From contig DASYDW010000129.1 in NCBI GenBank assembly GCA_036499395.1, positions 62,001 to 126,000 on the forward strand: a stretch of 64,000 nt of DNA. Direction: 5' to 3'. Position numbers and translations under genes: made by a program. Numbering within the stretch: position 1 is the stretch's first letter; each line of letters starts with the position of its first letter. The notes beneath the pieces were generated by a model, which was not told the origin of the DNA, made no database searches, and worked only from the letters and a program-made list of their open reading frames with translations. Positions 25,113 to 34,923 of this stretch are shown piece after piece. This stretch comes from Pirellulales bacterium (GTDB lineage: Bacteria > Planctomycetota > Planctomycetia > Pirellulales > JACPPG01).

Positions 25113-26261
25113 CTAGAACGGCATGCGCCCTGGAAAAAACAGCGGCGTAACCGGCACCACCAGGTCCCCCACGTCGTACACACGTGTGGTCGTCATGCTG
25201 TCGGCCGATTCGATCGACGTGATCAGCAGCACGTCGTCTTTGACGACATACGCCAGATTCAGATCCCCCAGGATCAGCCGCAGTATCGAGCGCAGCTTGA
25301 TGTTGTTGAGATTCTTCGTGATGGGGGTCGAAGGGCCGATATTTTCCTCGGACATTCCCTTCGTATCGAGTTGGATTTCGATGTTGAACTTGTGCTTAAG
25401 AAAATCGAGCGCGTCCGATAGCGGCATCTCCTGAAAGTCGACGCTCGTAACTTCTTGCAGCGCTCGGTTGATCTTCGCTTCGCCGGCGCTTGGTCGATAG
25501 GTGCTGGCGTTTTCGCGCCATTCTCGGCGGCGCTCGCTAATCTGCTGCCATTTTTCGGCGGCGGGATACATGACCGGCCGAGCGTCGGTATCCACGGCCA
25601 ATTGCCGATCCTGGTTGCGGAATTCTTCCTGCAAGTGCTGCCGGCGCCGCGCGAGCAGCGCCTGCATTTCGATCTGATTCGCTTGCAAATCCGCCTCGAG
25701 CGGTGTGGTCGTGCCGACGATCGTCGCATTGCCGTCGGCCAGTGATCGGGTTGCTTCTTCCGCCGCGCGATAATCGCCTTGCCCCGCCAGGTCATTCGCG
25801 TGCGCCAGTTGTCGTTCGATCTTTTGCTCGCGCTTGGCAAGGTTCTGGTGCAATTGCCGGCGCGCTTGATGCTCGGCCTGCACTTCCTGCGCATGCACGG
25901 CCGCGGTGTGCGCGGTGGACGATCGCCGCGCCGCCTCGCGCGACACGGACTGCAAGCTGCCGAGCAAGCGCGTCCGATCCACCGGATCGAGTTCCGGAGC
26001 GATGCGTACGCGGGCCGCCTCTTGCGCCAGCGTAGCGCGCACTCCCTCGGGATCGGTTGCAAGCCGTTGGCGCGCATCACTTATTGCGGCCCGTACCTCG
26101 GTTTCCATCATGCCGCGCATCACGCTCCGCACGCGCTCGATCGAATCGAGCATGTCACCGTCGCGGGGTGCTGCCGGCTCGGCGGCAAGCGTCAAGCTGG
26201 CGCTGGCAAAGGTGCCGCCAAGAATCGCGGCGAACAATAATCGTGCGTTGCGGTGCGACAT
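25113..26261 (-). CDS. secreted protein with coiled region and C-terminal STN (secretin/TonB short) domain
   Basis: The predicted protein has 382 residues. The ATG at 26261 is preceded by GAGGGG at a good distance, and a signal peptide follows (LLFAAILGGTFASASLTLA). The middle (about 90-230) is helical, with charged repeats (HQNLAKREQKIERQLAHAN). The C-terminal part of about 271-350 matches the STN pattern: VDFQEMPLSDALDFLKHKFN, then KLRSILRLILGDLNLAYVV and DVLLITSIESA. STN domains occur at the start of secretins and TonB-dependent receptors; here the domain stands at the end with no secretin pore. A role in envelope assembly is possible but not shown. Confidence 0.7.
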   Translation of the reverse strand: MSHRNARLLFAAILGGTFASASLTLAAEPAAPRDGDMLDSIERVRSVMRGMMETEVRAAISDARQRLATDPEGVRATLAQEAARVRIAPELDPVDRTRLLGSLQSVSREAARRSSTAHTAAVHAQEVQAEHQARRQLHQNLAKREQKIERQLAHANDLAGQGDYRAAEEATRSLADGNATIVGTTTPLEADLQANQIEMQALLARRRQHLQEEFRNQDRQLAVDTDARPVMYPAAEKWQQISERRREWRENASTYRPSAGEAKINRALQEVTSVDFQEMPLSDALDFLKHKFNIEIQLDTKGMSEENIGPSTPITKNLNNIKLRSILRLILGDLNLAYVVKDDVLLITSIESADSMTTTRVYDVGDLVVPVTPLFFPGRMPF

Positions 26262-26467
26262 GCCTGAACCCCTCATGCGCGACCATCCTATCCCTCGGAC
26301 CCCGGCCGTCCCGGTCTTGGCTCGCTGTCGGGCGGTATTCCCACCATATCACACTACGCAGCCAGCCGCGATTTTACTCAGTGAGCTAACAAACTTGTCA
26401 GTCGGAACGGGCGCACCGCCGGTTGCCATTCGCGTCCCCATTCTGCCAAGGCTGGCGTTCCCCACAG

Positions 26468-27796
26468 TTACACGGCTGCCCGGCGCCGGGGAAACACGAA
26501 CAGGAATGATCCGGCCGCGGCTTCGGCCCGCTGGCGCGGCGAAAGGACGAGCGTCAGCAGCGACACGGCCGAAAGCGTATGCGGTTGATAGCAACTAAGG
26601 ATTTCGCATAGCCGCATGCCGATCAAATCGCGATGCACCAGCAGCATCAGCGCCGCGGCAAACACCGCCAGCCCCCACTGCCAGCTGCGTGCCTCGCCAG
26701 CCGCCGCGACCTGCGCAAACAATAGCGCGGCAGGGATCACCAGCACCAGATGCTGCATCCAGCACAGCGGAGAGAGAATCGCGATCAGCACGCACACGGC
26801 CGCCCATTCGCAACCGAGCCCCACGCCACCGTCCACAACGTCGACGCGCCTGCGACATCGCCAGGCGAGCACACCGGCCAAAACCAGGAGTCCGGTGCGC
26901 ACGAACAGCTTGGTGCGCGCCGCATCCCAGTTGGCCAATCGCACGAGCGCGTCGCTTTTGACATACAGCGGATGCCCGACGGGATATTCTTCCACCAACC
27001 GTGCGAGCATCAGCGGCAACGACTGATTGCGCAGCACCGGCACTTCCACGCCGTTGTCCGAGGGATCAGCCAGTGTCAAAGTATGCGTCACGAACGCGAA
27101 CCACTGCCGATGCAGAGCAACATCCTTTTCCCAACCCAGATGCAGCGCCGGCAACAGACAAAACAGCGTGCTCGAAGTGACCATCCAGCCCGCTGCGCGC
27201 CACTGCCGCTTCCATAGCAGGTAGGGCAGGAAAATCGCTGGCGTTACTTTATAAACCGCGGCCAAGCCCAGGCTGCAGCCACACAGCGCCACGCGACCCT
27301 GCACGAGCCCCCACAGCGCCATGCTCAACAAGAAGAGCAAGAACAATTGGAGCCCACACTCGGGCAGATCGCGCAGGATGTAGCAACCGGTCACCGCGAG
27401 CGCCGCAGCGGCGGGCCGGCCCCAGGCGTATCCCGGTTCCTTGCCCAGCGACGACCAAAACTTCACGCACCAGGCGAGCCCGGCACAGGTTGCGAGCAAC
27501 CAGATGGCACGATCGACTCGGTACGGCAGCCAGGCCGTGGCGGCATCGATCATCGCCCGCGCCGGCAGGTAATGGAAGGCGAACGACTCGTAGATATTGT
27601 CGTTGAGAAACGTGAGGCCGAAGTTGCGATGCCAGAGAAAATCGTTGTCCCTCTGAAAGACACAACGATAAAACTCGCAGGCAGCGAACACAGAAAGCGC
27701 GAGGATCGCGAGCGCGCGCCCCAAGCGCCCCCGGGGCGATACGCCCGGTGCCGATGCGGCCCGTACCGATACGGATTGCGCAGTGTCGAATGCCAT
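26468..27796 (-). CDS. GT-C-type glycosyltransferase, GT87/DUF2029-like
   Basis: The predicted protein has 442 residues with about ten to twelve membrane spans, starting at the ATG at 27796 (the earlier frame start at 27859 would be a TTG). Typical of GT87 polyprenol-phosphate-dependent mannosyltransferase-like proteins are the acidic loop after the first span (YRCVFQRDNDFLWHRNF), YLPARAMIDAATAWLP, and LGLAAVYKVTPAIFLPYLLW. The last is the conserved AAxxKxxP motif of DUF2029. It also has HPLYVKSD and LSPLCWMQHLVLVIPAALLF. It probably transfers a sugar to an envelope lipid or protein from the outer face of the membrane. The donor and acceptor are unknown. Confidence 0.75.
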   Translation of the reverse strand: MAFDTAQSVSVRAASAPGVSPRGRLGRALAILALSVFAACEFYRCVFQRDNDFLWHRNFGLTFLNDNIYESFAFHYLPARAMIDAATAWLPYRVDRAIWLLATCAGLAWCVKFWSSLGKEPGYAWGRPAAAALAVTGCYILRDLPECGLQLFLLFLLSMALWGLVQGRVALCGCSLGLAAVYKVTPAIFLPYLLWKRQWRAAGWMVTSSTLFCLLPALHLGWEKDVALHRQWFAFVTHTLTLADPSDNGVEVPVLRNQSLPLMLARLVEEYPVGHPLYVKSDALVRLANWDAARTKLFVRTGLLVLAGVLAWRCRRRVDVVDGGVGLGCEWAAVCVLIAILSPLCWMQHLVLVIPAALLFAQVAAAGEARSWQWGLAVFAAALMLLVHRDLIGMRLCEILSCYQPHTLSAVSLLTLVLSPRQRAEAAAGSFLFVFPRRRAAV

Positions 27797-28042
27797 GGCC
27801 GAGGCCCCCCTCGCCGTTAACAACGATTGCACGCGCACGCCGACCGGCGTATCGCCCAACGCCAGGTGCTAGCAGCGAGCGCAGAATTTACGCGACCGGC
27901 AAAGTCGCTCACTTTTTGCATCGGCGCAATGCGCACCAGGGCTTGAGACCAATCCCGACCGGAATAGGGGGCGTGCGAGAGAATCGAGAGAAGCTGCCCG
28001 TTGCTGGCGCGAAGCCTGGTGCTCTGCCACCGCGACAGTCGG

Positions 28043-29233
28043 TCACCGCCGCGGCTCAGCTCGTCGCAACGCCGAAGGAAACCCGGGCGTTGGAATATGC
28101 ACGCCGGTTTCCTCGAGCGCGCCCCCCTTTACGGCGAAGAGTACTAATCGCTTTGCCGCGTGCTCTTGCACGACCAGGTATTTTCCGTCGGGCGAGAAGC
28201 AGACTCCTTCGGGAATGCGGCCGATGCGCAGCTCCTGCACGCGCGCGAGCGACTGCCCGTCGAGCTTGAAGAGGCGCAGCCAGGCGTGCTCGGCGCGCTG
28301 CGGATCGTCCGCCGGCACGTTCGAGCCTTCCATCAGCACCACGGCCACCAGCCGGCCATCGGGGCTGATATCGAACGATTCGGGCCCGGTGCCGACCTTC
28401 ACGTGATCGATCGTGTGAATCTGACGCGCCCTTAGATCAACCAGTGTCAGCAGATCAGCGTCGAGCCCCTTTTGATTTCCTGCCCCCGCGACTAGCGCCA
28501 GCGCACCGTCGGGCGTGATCTGCGCGTGATACGGTTCGCCATAGAGCGGGATCTTGCGCTCGTCGACCTTTACGTGCCCGTCGACGATTCGCAGCACCCG
28601 TGCGGCGGCCCCTTTGTTCAAGCTGACCAGCGCCAAATCGCCAGCCGGATTAATGGCGACGTCCGAAGGTTCGCTGGCCGCGTCGCCGACCGTGATCGTT
28701 TCGCGCACCGTGACCTGCGGACCGTCGATCGCCAATACGGAGATCGTGCCATCGGCGCGATTCGCCACCATCGCCAGGTCCCCCGACCGACGGATCGCGA
28801 TACCGGACGGCTGCTTGCCCACGGTCACTCGCGACACGATCTTGCCATTCCCGCCATTCAAGTCGACGACTTGTACCACGTCGTCCGGCACGGGCTTCTT
28901 TGGATCGTCCGTGTAGCGGCGCACGGAATTCGCGACCAGCACCAAGCGCTCGTCCGGCGTGATAGCCACGTTCGTCGGCGGTCCGACGACGCTATTCGCG
29001 ACGCCCGGAATGTTTCGCACGCGCGGCGGAAACTGACCGAAGTCGAGAATCGTCAGACTGTCCGCCTCGGCCGTCGCCGAATCAATGACCCGGCCGACAC
29101 CGCTCGACAGGTCGTACTTCCCTTCATTGGCCGAAACCATAATTTGCGCCGATGCCGCATCACCCCAGAGCAAACACCCCAGGGCGATGAACACGGCGTT
29201 CAACCGCACCAACAAACAGCAACATCTTGTCAT
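28043..29233 (-). CDS. secreted YVTN/lactonase-type beta-propeller protein
   Basis: The predicted protein has 396 residues and starts at the ATG at 29233, with AAGG nearby. The frame is open as far as 29308, but that part (PHPALSRRERG) comes from the dispersed repeat at 29250-29283 and is not expected to be translated. A signal peptide (LNAVFIALGCLLWGDAASA) is followed by seven propeller-type blades, such as NVAITPDERLVLVANSVRR, SGIAIRRSGDLAMVANRADG and ESFDISPDGRLVAVVLMEGS. The fold is like that of 6-phosphogluconolactonase and YVTN proteins, but no enzyme residue set was recognised. It is probably a periplasmic or surface binding protein. Confidence 0.75.
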   Translation of the reverse strand: MTRCCCLLVRLNAVFIALGCLLWGDAASAQIMVSANEGKYDLSSGVGRVIDSATAEADSLTILDFGQFPPRVRNIPGVANSVVGPPTNVAITPDERLVLVANSVRRYTDDPKKPVPDDVVQVVDLNGGNGKIVSRVTVGKQPSGIAIRRSGDLAMVANRADGTISVLAIDGPQVTVRETITVGDAASEPSDVAINPAGDLALVSLNKGAAARVLRIVDGHVKVDERKIPLYGEPYHAQITPDGALALVAGAGNQKGLDADLLTLVDLRARQIHTIDHVKVGTGPESFDISPDGRLVAVVLMEGSNVPADDPQRAEHAWLRLFKLDGQSLARVQELRIGRIPEGVCFSPDGKYLVVQEHAAKRLVLFAVKGGALEETGVHIPTPGFPSALRRAEPRR

Positions 29234-29249
29234 CGGCGTAACCTTCAAA

Positions 29250-29283
29250 CCCCTCTCCCTCCGGGAGAGGGCAGGGTGAGGGG
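29250..29283 (+). repeat. dispersed CCTCTCCC hairpin repeat, copy C
   Basis: CCCCTCTCCCTCCGGGAGAG forms a hairpin and is followed by GGCAGGGTGAGGGG. It is the same unit as copy A (7031) in orientation. It lies immediately upstream of the YVTN-type gene, 16 bases before its ATG, so on the mRNA it could affect the 5' leader. Confidence 0.7.
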
Positions 29284-29361
29284 AAACAGCAGTTGGCTCA
29301 ATAATCAAAAGGACCCCTGCGCCTAAGCATCAGCGTTAATGCGATACATCGCACAGTGCCT

Positions 29362-30861
29362 TCAACTCAAAACTTCCGAAATCACGCGTCCATGCACGTC
29401 GGTCAATCGTCGTTCGATGCCGTTGTGATAAAACCGTAGCCGCGTGTGGTCGATGCCCAGAATATGCAGGATCGTGGCGTGGAAATCGTGGATCGAGACA
29501 ACATTCTCGACCGCTTTGTAGCCCAGTTCGTCCGTGCCGCCGTACGAAAGCGGCGCTCGCACTCCCGCTCCCATCATCATGCAAGTGAAGCCCAGCGGGT
29601 TGTGATCGCGCCCCGAAGCCCCCTTTTGATACATGGGCATGCGGCCGAACTCGGTGCAAAAGACCACCAGCGTATCCTTGAGCAAGCCGCGCCGCTTCAG
29701 GTCGTTAAGTAGCGCCGCGGCCGGTTGATCGAGAATTGGTCCGTGGATGTCGTATTGCTCTTTCAGTTTGCGATGGCCGTCCCAGTTGCCGACCCCCTCG
29801 CCCATCGCATACGCGCCATTGAACAACTGCACGAAGCGCACGCCCCGTTCGATCAATCGCCGGGCGAGCAGACAGTTGCGCGCAAAGCCCGCCTTGAATT
29901 TGTTCTGCGTGTCATCCGCGCCGTACTCGGCCAGGATGTACTCAGGCTCGCTCGACAGATCGGTCGCCTCGGGCACGCTCAATTGCATGCGCGCCGCAAG
30001 TTCGTAGCTGGCGATGCGCGCCGCCAATTCGCCATCGGCCGGAAACTTCTGCCGATGCTCTTCGTTCAATCGCGCCAGCAAACGCCGCGTTGCCAAGGCC
30101 TCGGCTTGTGAGATCACGGCCGGCGGTTGCAAATTTGCGATCGGCCGCTGCGCGTTGAACGCCGTGCCCTGGAACACCGCCGGCAGAAAGCCCGGCCCCC
30201 AGTTATTCACGGCCGCCTGCGGCACGCCGCGCGGATCGGGGATCGCGACATAAGCCGGCAATTCGCGGTTCTCGGACCCCAGCGCGTAAGTCACCCACGA
30301 GCCGATCGACGGAAACCCGTCGAGCGTAAAGCCGGTCGACATGCAGTTCTCGCCCGGCCCATGCGTGTTCGTTTTCGTCGTCAGCGAATGGATAAAACAA
30401 AAATCGTCGACCAGTTCGCCCAGTCGGGGCAGCAGATCGCTGACCATCTTGCCCACCCGCCCGCGCGGGCGGAACTCGTACAGCGGCCGCGCGATCGCGC
30501 CGTTCTCGCCTTGAAACGTCACCGCGGCCTCGGGCTGCGGCATGGCCTGCCCGTCGCGCTTCACCAGCTCCGGCTTCCAATCGAATGTTTCCAACTGCGA
30601 CAGCGCGCCGGAACAAAAGATCACCAGCACATTGCGTGCTCGGGCCGGCTCGGGGGCGGGCCGGGCCTGATGCGGTGCAGCCGGATCCATCGCCGGGCGG
30701 TAGGCCGGCGGTGCCTCGGCGGCCAGCAACCCTTCTTGTTGTAAAAGTGACGCAAGCGCAATCGAGCTCAGCGCAGTGCTGGTGCTTCCCAGAAAGGCGC
30801 GCCGATCCAAGAGCAGATCGGCAGGGCTCGGCGATCGGTGGTGAAGATTCTTTGGTCGCAT
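29362..30861 (-). CDS. DUF1501 family protein, paired with a PSCyt1/DUF1553 protein
   Basis: The predicted protein has 499 residues. It begins with a twin-arginine-type export signal (LLDRRAFLGSTSTALSSIAL) and has the DUF1501 pattern of a sulfatase-like/alkaline-phosphatase superfamily fold: NVLVIFCSGALSQLETFDWK, MSTGFTLDGFPSIGSWVTYAL, LVVFCTEFGRMPMYQKG, GRDHNPLGFTCMMMGAGV. DUF1501 genes commonly follow PSCyt1/DUF1549/DUF1553 genes in planctomycetes, as here. The ATG lies one base after the TAG of the upstream gene, so the two are surely cotranslated. The catalytic role is unknown. Confidence 0.9.
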   Translation of the reverse strand: MRPKNLHHRSPSPADLLLDRRAFLGSTSTALSSIALASLLQQEGLLAAEAPPAYRPAMDPAAPHQARPAPEPARARNVLVIFCSGALSQLETFDWKPELVKRDGQAMPQPEAAVTFQGENGAIARPLYEFRPRGRVGKMVSDLLPRLGELVDDFCFIHSLTTKTNTHGPGENCMSTGFTLDGFPSIGSWVTYALGSENRELPAYVAIPDPRGVPQAAVNNWGPGFLPAVFQGTAFNAQRPIANLQPPAVISQAEALATRRLLARLNEEHRQKFPADGELAARIASYELAARMQLSVPEATDLSSEPEYILAEYGADDTQNKFKAGFARNCLLARRLIERGVRFVQLFNGAYAMGEGVGNWDGHRKLKEQYDIHGPILDQPAAALLNDLKRRGLLKDTLVVFCTEFGRMPMYQKGASGRDHNPLGFTCMMMGAGVRAPLSYGGTDELGYKAVENVVSIHDFHATILHILGIDHTRLRFYHNGIERRLTDVHGRVISEVLS

Positions 30862-30862
30862 G

Positions 30863-33703
30863 CTACGGCAAAAACAAAAACTCGTTGCTATTGAGCACCG
30901 CGCGGCACACGGCAGCCAGCCCGAACTCGTCGGCGACTTGCCGCGACGCGGTTAGTTCGTCGTCGCTGGGGGCACGTCCCAGGGCGAAGCGAAACACGCC
31001 CCGCACCTGGGCGCTATGATCCTCGCCCGCGGATTCGCGCACTCGCGTGGCGAGACGTTCGCCTTGTTCGCGCATGAAGGTGCTGTTGAACAAATTCAGC
31101 GCCTGAATCGCGGTGGTCGAGCGGCTGCGACGCGGCGCCGGTTGTCCCGCGTCGGGACAATCGAGTGCGCCGAAGACGCCGTCTTGCGCCATGCGCACGC
31201 GATGGACATAGATCATGCGGCGCCAATCGCCGGGCCCCCATTCCTCCTTGGGATCGTAAACGCGCACGTAATTGTCGTTCGCCTTGAAGACACTGAAACC
31301 CGGCCCTCCCATCGTCAGATCGAGCGCGCCGCTGGTAGCCAGGATCGTGTCGCGCGCCGGTTCCATGTCGAGCCGGCGTGACGGAAAGCGCCACAACGAC
31401 TGTGCCCCAGCATCCTGGGCCAGACCGGCCTCGTGCGCCTGACTGGCTTGGCGGTACGTGTTCGAGGTAAGCATCAGCCGATGCAGCTTTTTCAACGACC
31501 AGCCGCCATCGATCAATCGGCGTGCCAACCAATCGAGCAACTCGGGATGCGTCGGTGGAAAGCCCATCGCGCCAAAGTCCGACGGCGTCGCCACGATGCC
31601 GGTGCCGAAATGATGCTGCCAAACTCGGTTCGCAATCACCCGCGCCGTCAGCGGATTGTCGGCGCTCGCCAGCCAGCGGGCCAGGGCCATACGACGCTCG
31701 GCGTCCGGCGCGGTCGAAGCGAGCGCGAGCGAACCGAACACGGCCGGCACATCCGGCGACACGCGCTCGCGCCGCTGGCCGGGATCACCGCGATAGAGCC
31801 GATACGTCGGACCGGGCGCCGTGAATTTTCCGCCGAAGATCGTTTTCGGCAGCACCGCGGTTTCCGCGTCACTTAGGCGCACTGCGGCCGGATCGCGCAT
31901 CGGGCGGTCGCCGTATTGCAGGCCCGCGAACACGGCTTGCAACTGGTAATAGTCGCGCTGTGCGATCGGATCGAACTTGTGATTGTGACAGCGAGCGCAC
32001 CCCACGGTCAGTCCCAGGACGCCCGACCCGACCGAAACAATCACTTCGTGTAATTCATCGGCGCGGGCCTGCCGCATCGAGGGCTCGTCCTTGCCGACCT
32101 GGCCCGGCAACACGGCCGGCGCCGCCACCAGGAAGCCGGTCGCCGCATCGACGCCCAATTGATCTCCGGCCACCTGCTCGATGATAAAGCGATCGAACGA
32201 CTTGTCGTCGTTCAGGCTTTTGATGACGTAATCGCGATAGGGCCAGGCATTATCGCGCGGCGTGTTCACTTCGAAGCCGTGCGTATCGGCGTAACGAATC
32301 ACGTCCAACCAGTGCGAGGCCCAGCGTTCGCCGTAATGCGGACTCGCCAGCACGCCGTCGACCAGCCGAACCCACGCGTCAGGCGCATCGTCGTTAGCGA
32401 ATCGATCGATGTCCTCGGCCGTCGGTGGCAGCCCCAGCACGTCCAGATATAAACGGCGAATCAGCGTGCGCGGATCGGCCACGAGCGACGGATGCAGCCC
32501 CTTCGTGCCGAGGTGGGCGAGGATAAAGGCGTCGATCGGGTTGCCCGTCGTGGCGAACGGGTCAGCGCTCGGCGGCGGCTGCGGATCGCCGACGGGCTGC
32601 AGCGACCAATGATCGCTGTGTACCTGCGGCGGTTCGGCGTGGCCGGCCAGTTCGTCAGGCCATGTCGCTCCCTGATCGATCCAGCGGCGCAGCATCGCGA
32701 CCTCGTCGTTCGCGAGCCGCGGCTCCTCGGGCGGCATGACGAATTCGGCATCGTTGCTCGTGACGCGCGCAATCAGATGGCTCGCGTCGGCGTCGAACGG
32801 CGAGACGGACGGTTCGCCCGACTCACCACCACGAAGGGCCCAGTCGCGCACGTCCAGGCGCAGTTCGTTCTCTTGCTTCTCGGGTCCGTGGCAGGCGAAA
32901 CAGCGCGCGGCCAGCAGCGGGCGCACGGCAGCCGCGAAATCGACCGGCGGTCCCTGCTCGCCGCGGGCGGCCAGGTAATGCTCGCGAACTTCACCCTGCG
33001 ACAGGGCGCGGCCGTAGATGGCCACTTCGTCGATGTCGGCCACCAAGGGGCGAGACGCTGCACCGTTGTACCACGCGCCTAGCGCCGCCGTGGCCAGCAC
33101 GACTTGCGGTCGCGGCTCGACCGTCGCTTCCAGAATCATGCGGCCATCGCGAAACAGCCGCTCTCGGCCGTCGCGCGCGTCGTACGTCGCGACCAGGTGC
33201 GTCCAACGTCCTGGCCGAATCAGTTGCGCTTCGGAATTCGGATACGTGTTCGCGCCGTCCAGCGCAAACTCGAGCGCCCCCGACGCCTTGAGATTGAAAT
33301 GCAGATAGCCGGGCTCCCAATGATCGGCCGCGAAGAGGGCGGCGATTTCTTCCGTAGGAAGCCGCGTGACGTTTACCCACAGTTCGACGCTGACCGCGTC
33401 ATGCCGGCCGAGATCGGGAATACGCAGGTAGCCCCCTGGTCCCAGGCGGAGCGCTTTGCCGAGCGGCTCGTAAGCCGAATCGACGCCCTGCGCCGTCTCG
33501 CCGACCAGTTCCGCAGAGTGGGTCTGAGTCGGGGCCGCGTCGGCCGACGGGTTGCCCGCTTCCTCGAAACGATAATAGGCCAGCAATCCCACACCGCCGC
33601 GCACCGCGTCCGAATATTCAGCGGCAGCCACGTTGCGCGGTAAAAGCCAGACCACGAGCGCGGCCGACAGCGACAAACAGACGATAACGCGGGCGAGCAG
33701 CAT
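30863..33703 (-). CDS. PSCyt1-DUF1549-DUF1553 protein with an N-terminal LamG-type domain
   Basis: The predicted protein has 946 residues, starting at the ATG at 33703, which opens a signal peptide (MLLARVIVCLSLSAALVVWL). A concanavalin-like LamG domain (about 35-230) contains VSVELWVNVTRLPTEE and ADIDEVAIYGRALSQGEV. Next comes a cytochrome c-like haem site CFACH at 268-272 (the PSCyt1 region), then DUF1549 (NPIDAFILAHLGTKGLHPS) and DUF1553 (LARWLASADNPLTARVIANR). It should be exported and may bind haem through the CxxCH. Its partner, a DUF1501 protein, starts one base after the stop. The LamG domain suggests binding of a carbohydrate or protein surface. Confidence 0.9.
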   Translation of the reverse strand: MLLARVIVCLSLSAALVVWLLPRNVAAAEYSDAVRGGVGLLAYYRFEEAGNPSADAAPTQTHSAELVGETAQGVDSAYEPLGKALRLGPGGYLRIPDLGRHDAVSVELWVNVTRLPTEEIAALFAADHWEPGYLHFNLKASGALEFALDGANTYPNSEAQLIRPGRWTHLVATYDARDGRERLFRDGRMILEATVEPRPQVVLATAALGAWYNGAASRPLVADIDEVAIYGRALSQGEVREHYLAARGEQGPPVDFAAAVRPLLAARCFACHGPEKQENELRLDVRDWALRGGESGEPSVSPFDADASHLIARVTSNDAEFVMPPEEPRLANDEVAMLRRWIDQGATWPDELAGHAEPPQVHSDHWSLQPVGDPQPPPSADPFATTGNPIDAFILAHLGTKGLHPSLVADPRTLIRRLYLDVLGLPPTAEDIDRFANDDAPDAWVRLVDGVLASPHYGERWASHWLDVIRYADTHGFEVNTPRDNAWPYRDYVIKSLNDDKSFDRFIIEQVAGDQLGVDAATGFLVAAPAVLPGQVGKDEPSMRQARADELHEVIVSVGSGVLGLTVGCARCHNHKFDPIAQRDYYQLQAVFAGLQYGDRPMRDPAAVRLSDAETAVLPKTIFGGKFTAPGPTYRLYRGDPGQRRERVSPDVPAVFGSLALASTAPDAERRMALARWLASADNPLTARVIANRVWQHHFGTGIVATPSDFGAMGFPPTHPELLDWLARRLIDGGWSLKKLHRLMLTSNTYRQASQAHEAGLAQDAGAQSLWRFPSRRLDMEPARDTILATSGALDLTMGGPGFSVFKANDNYVRVYDPKEEWGPGDWRRMIYVHRVRMAQDGVFGALDCPDAGQPAPRRSRSTTAIQALNLFNSTFMREQGERLATRVRESAGEDHSAQVRGVFRFALGRAPSDDELTASRQVADEFGLAAVCRAVLNSNEFLFLP

Positions 33704-33807
33704 GTGTCCGACAATAGCCGGATTCGCGTCGCATTGCCAGTTTTGCGTGACGAACGGCCGCTCTTCATCCACTCGCCGCGCACAGGGCCCCGGTCAGAAA
33801 AGCGAAA

Positions 33808-33832
33808 CGCACGGTCCCGCGGGGGCCGTGCG
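33808..33832 (-). terminator. candidate terminator after the LEPR-type gene
   Basis: An 11-bp GC-rich hairpin (arms CGCACGGTCCC and GGGGCCGTGCG, one G-T wobble, 3-base loop) lies 38 bases after the stop of the leftward gene at 33871. On the minus strand it is followed by TTTCGCTTTTC, a weak T-rich run. It would separate that gene from the downstream PSCyt1 gene. Confidence 0.4.
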
Positions 33833-33870
33833 CTTGGCTCGCATCTTCGCTTGTTTCCGCCGGGACGTCC

Positions 33871-34776
33871 TTAGTTATAGCGGGGTGAGGTTGGGGTCAC
33901 CTTCACGTTCCACGTGCTCGTCAGGATCGAAGTGCGAATATCGTCGACGATCGCCGCGCGAACGGACCGCATCGTACTTTGCATGTCGTCGCCCGAGTAG
34001 TCGTTCATGGCGAGCGTAATCGCGTCGGTTCCTGCGCCGCCTGCAGCATAACCGCTGACCGCGCCGGTGCTATCCTCTTCGACCTTGATGTTGATGTTAA
34101 TCGTGTCGCTGCCGTCACCGCCGTAGGCCGCCACGGAGAGCGAACCGAAAATCAATCCCGTGGCAGCGGCTTCCAGGTCGTCGTTTCCGGCGCCGCCATT
34201 GAGCACGACGTTCACCGTCGAACGGGAGTCGACATCCACGGGCGCGCCAAACAGAATCCGGTCGTCGCCGGCGCCGCCCGAGAGACAGAACATGACGTGG
34301 GCGTTGGTGATCATCCCGAGCGAGGTCGAAATATAATCCGCACCGCTGCCGCCGATCACGCAAACCGACAGGTTCGCGTTGGCAACACCCCCGCCGAAGT
34401 TCAGCATGGCGTGGTTGCTACCGTTCCCCAAATCAATGTAGACCATCTCCGAAGTGCTCAACTGATGGGCCAGCGTGTAGGTAACCGTGTCGTCGCCTGA
34501 GCTGCCTTCGTAATGGACCGATCGAACGTTCATGGCGCCACCGAGCATCATGCCGGCGCCATCGGTTACCGAAACGGACCGATTACCCAGGTCGAGAATA
34601 TTGATCGTGGCCGGTCCGCCGGTGTTGACGATCTCGAGATCGTATCCGGCCATGGGATGCCCAGCGCTGATGGGAACAGCACTCACTGTAACGCTGGGGC
34701 AGTACCGATCCTCTAGATGTTCGATATTAAAGCGACGGCTCTTCTTCCCCTTCTTTGGGGAACTCCAGAACGGCAT
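33871..34776 (-). CDS. LEPR-type surface protein with hemolysin-like GG-D repeats
   Basis: The predicted protein has 301 residues from the ATG at 34776 (AGGGAG 5 bases upstream; the longer frame to 34911 is not needed). The N-terminus KKGKKSRRFNIEHLEDRYCP is the planctomycete leader with a basic stretch and LExR-type motif, seen on many large surface proteins. The rest has repeats of the type GGAGDDRILFG, GGAGNDDLEAA and YGGDGSDTIN, which resemble calcium-binding hemolysin-type beta-roll units, and is Thr/Ser/Gly-rich. It is probably on the cell surface and may bind calcium. It is separated from the next gene by a candidate terminator. Confidence 0.75.
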   Translation of the reverse strand: MPFWSSPKKGKKSRRFNIEHLEDRYCPSVTVSAVPISAGHPMAGYDLEIVNTGGPATINILDLGNRSVSVTDGAGMMLGGAMNVRSVHYEGSSGDDTVTYTLAHQLSTSEMVYIDLGNGSNHAMLNFGGGVANANLSVCVIGGSGADYISTSLGMITNAHVMFCLSGGAGDDRILFGAPVDVDSRSTVNVVLNGGAGNDDLEAAATGLIFGSLSVAAYGGDGSDTININIKVEEDSTGAVSGYAAGGAGTDAITLAMNDYSGDDMQSTMRSVRAAIVDDIRTSILTSTWNVKVTPTSPRYN

Positions 34777-34923
34777 TGTTAACTCCCTAAGCCGCGGCCC
34801 CCCGCGCGAGGATGCTGGCCCATCCCAGGCCTCGATTGTAGGGGATAGCGAAGGTGGCGGGAATGGCAGCAGTTTGCCGGCATTGGGCAGCCGTTTTGCC
34901 GCGAAAAGCATCCGCTAGCGAGG

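Noticed and set aside
29234..29308. N-terminal extension PHPALSRRERG of the YVTN-type protein
   Set aside because: It is encoded by the dispersed repeat; a normal signal peptide begins at 29233.
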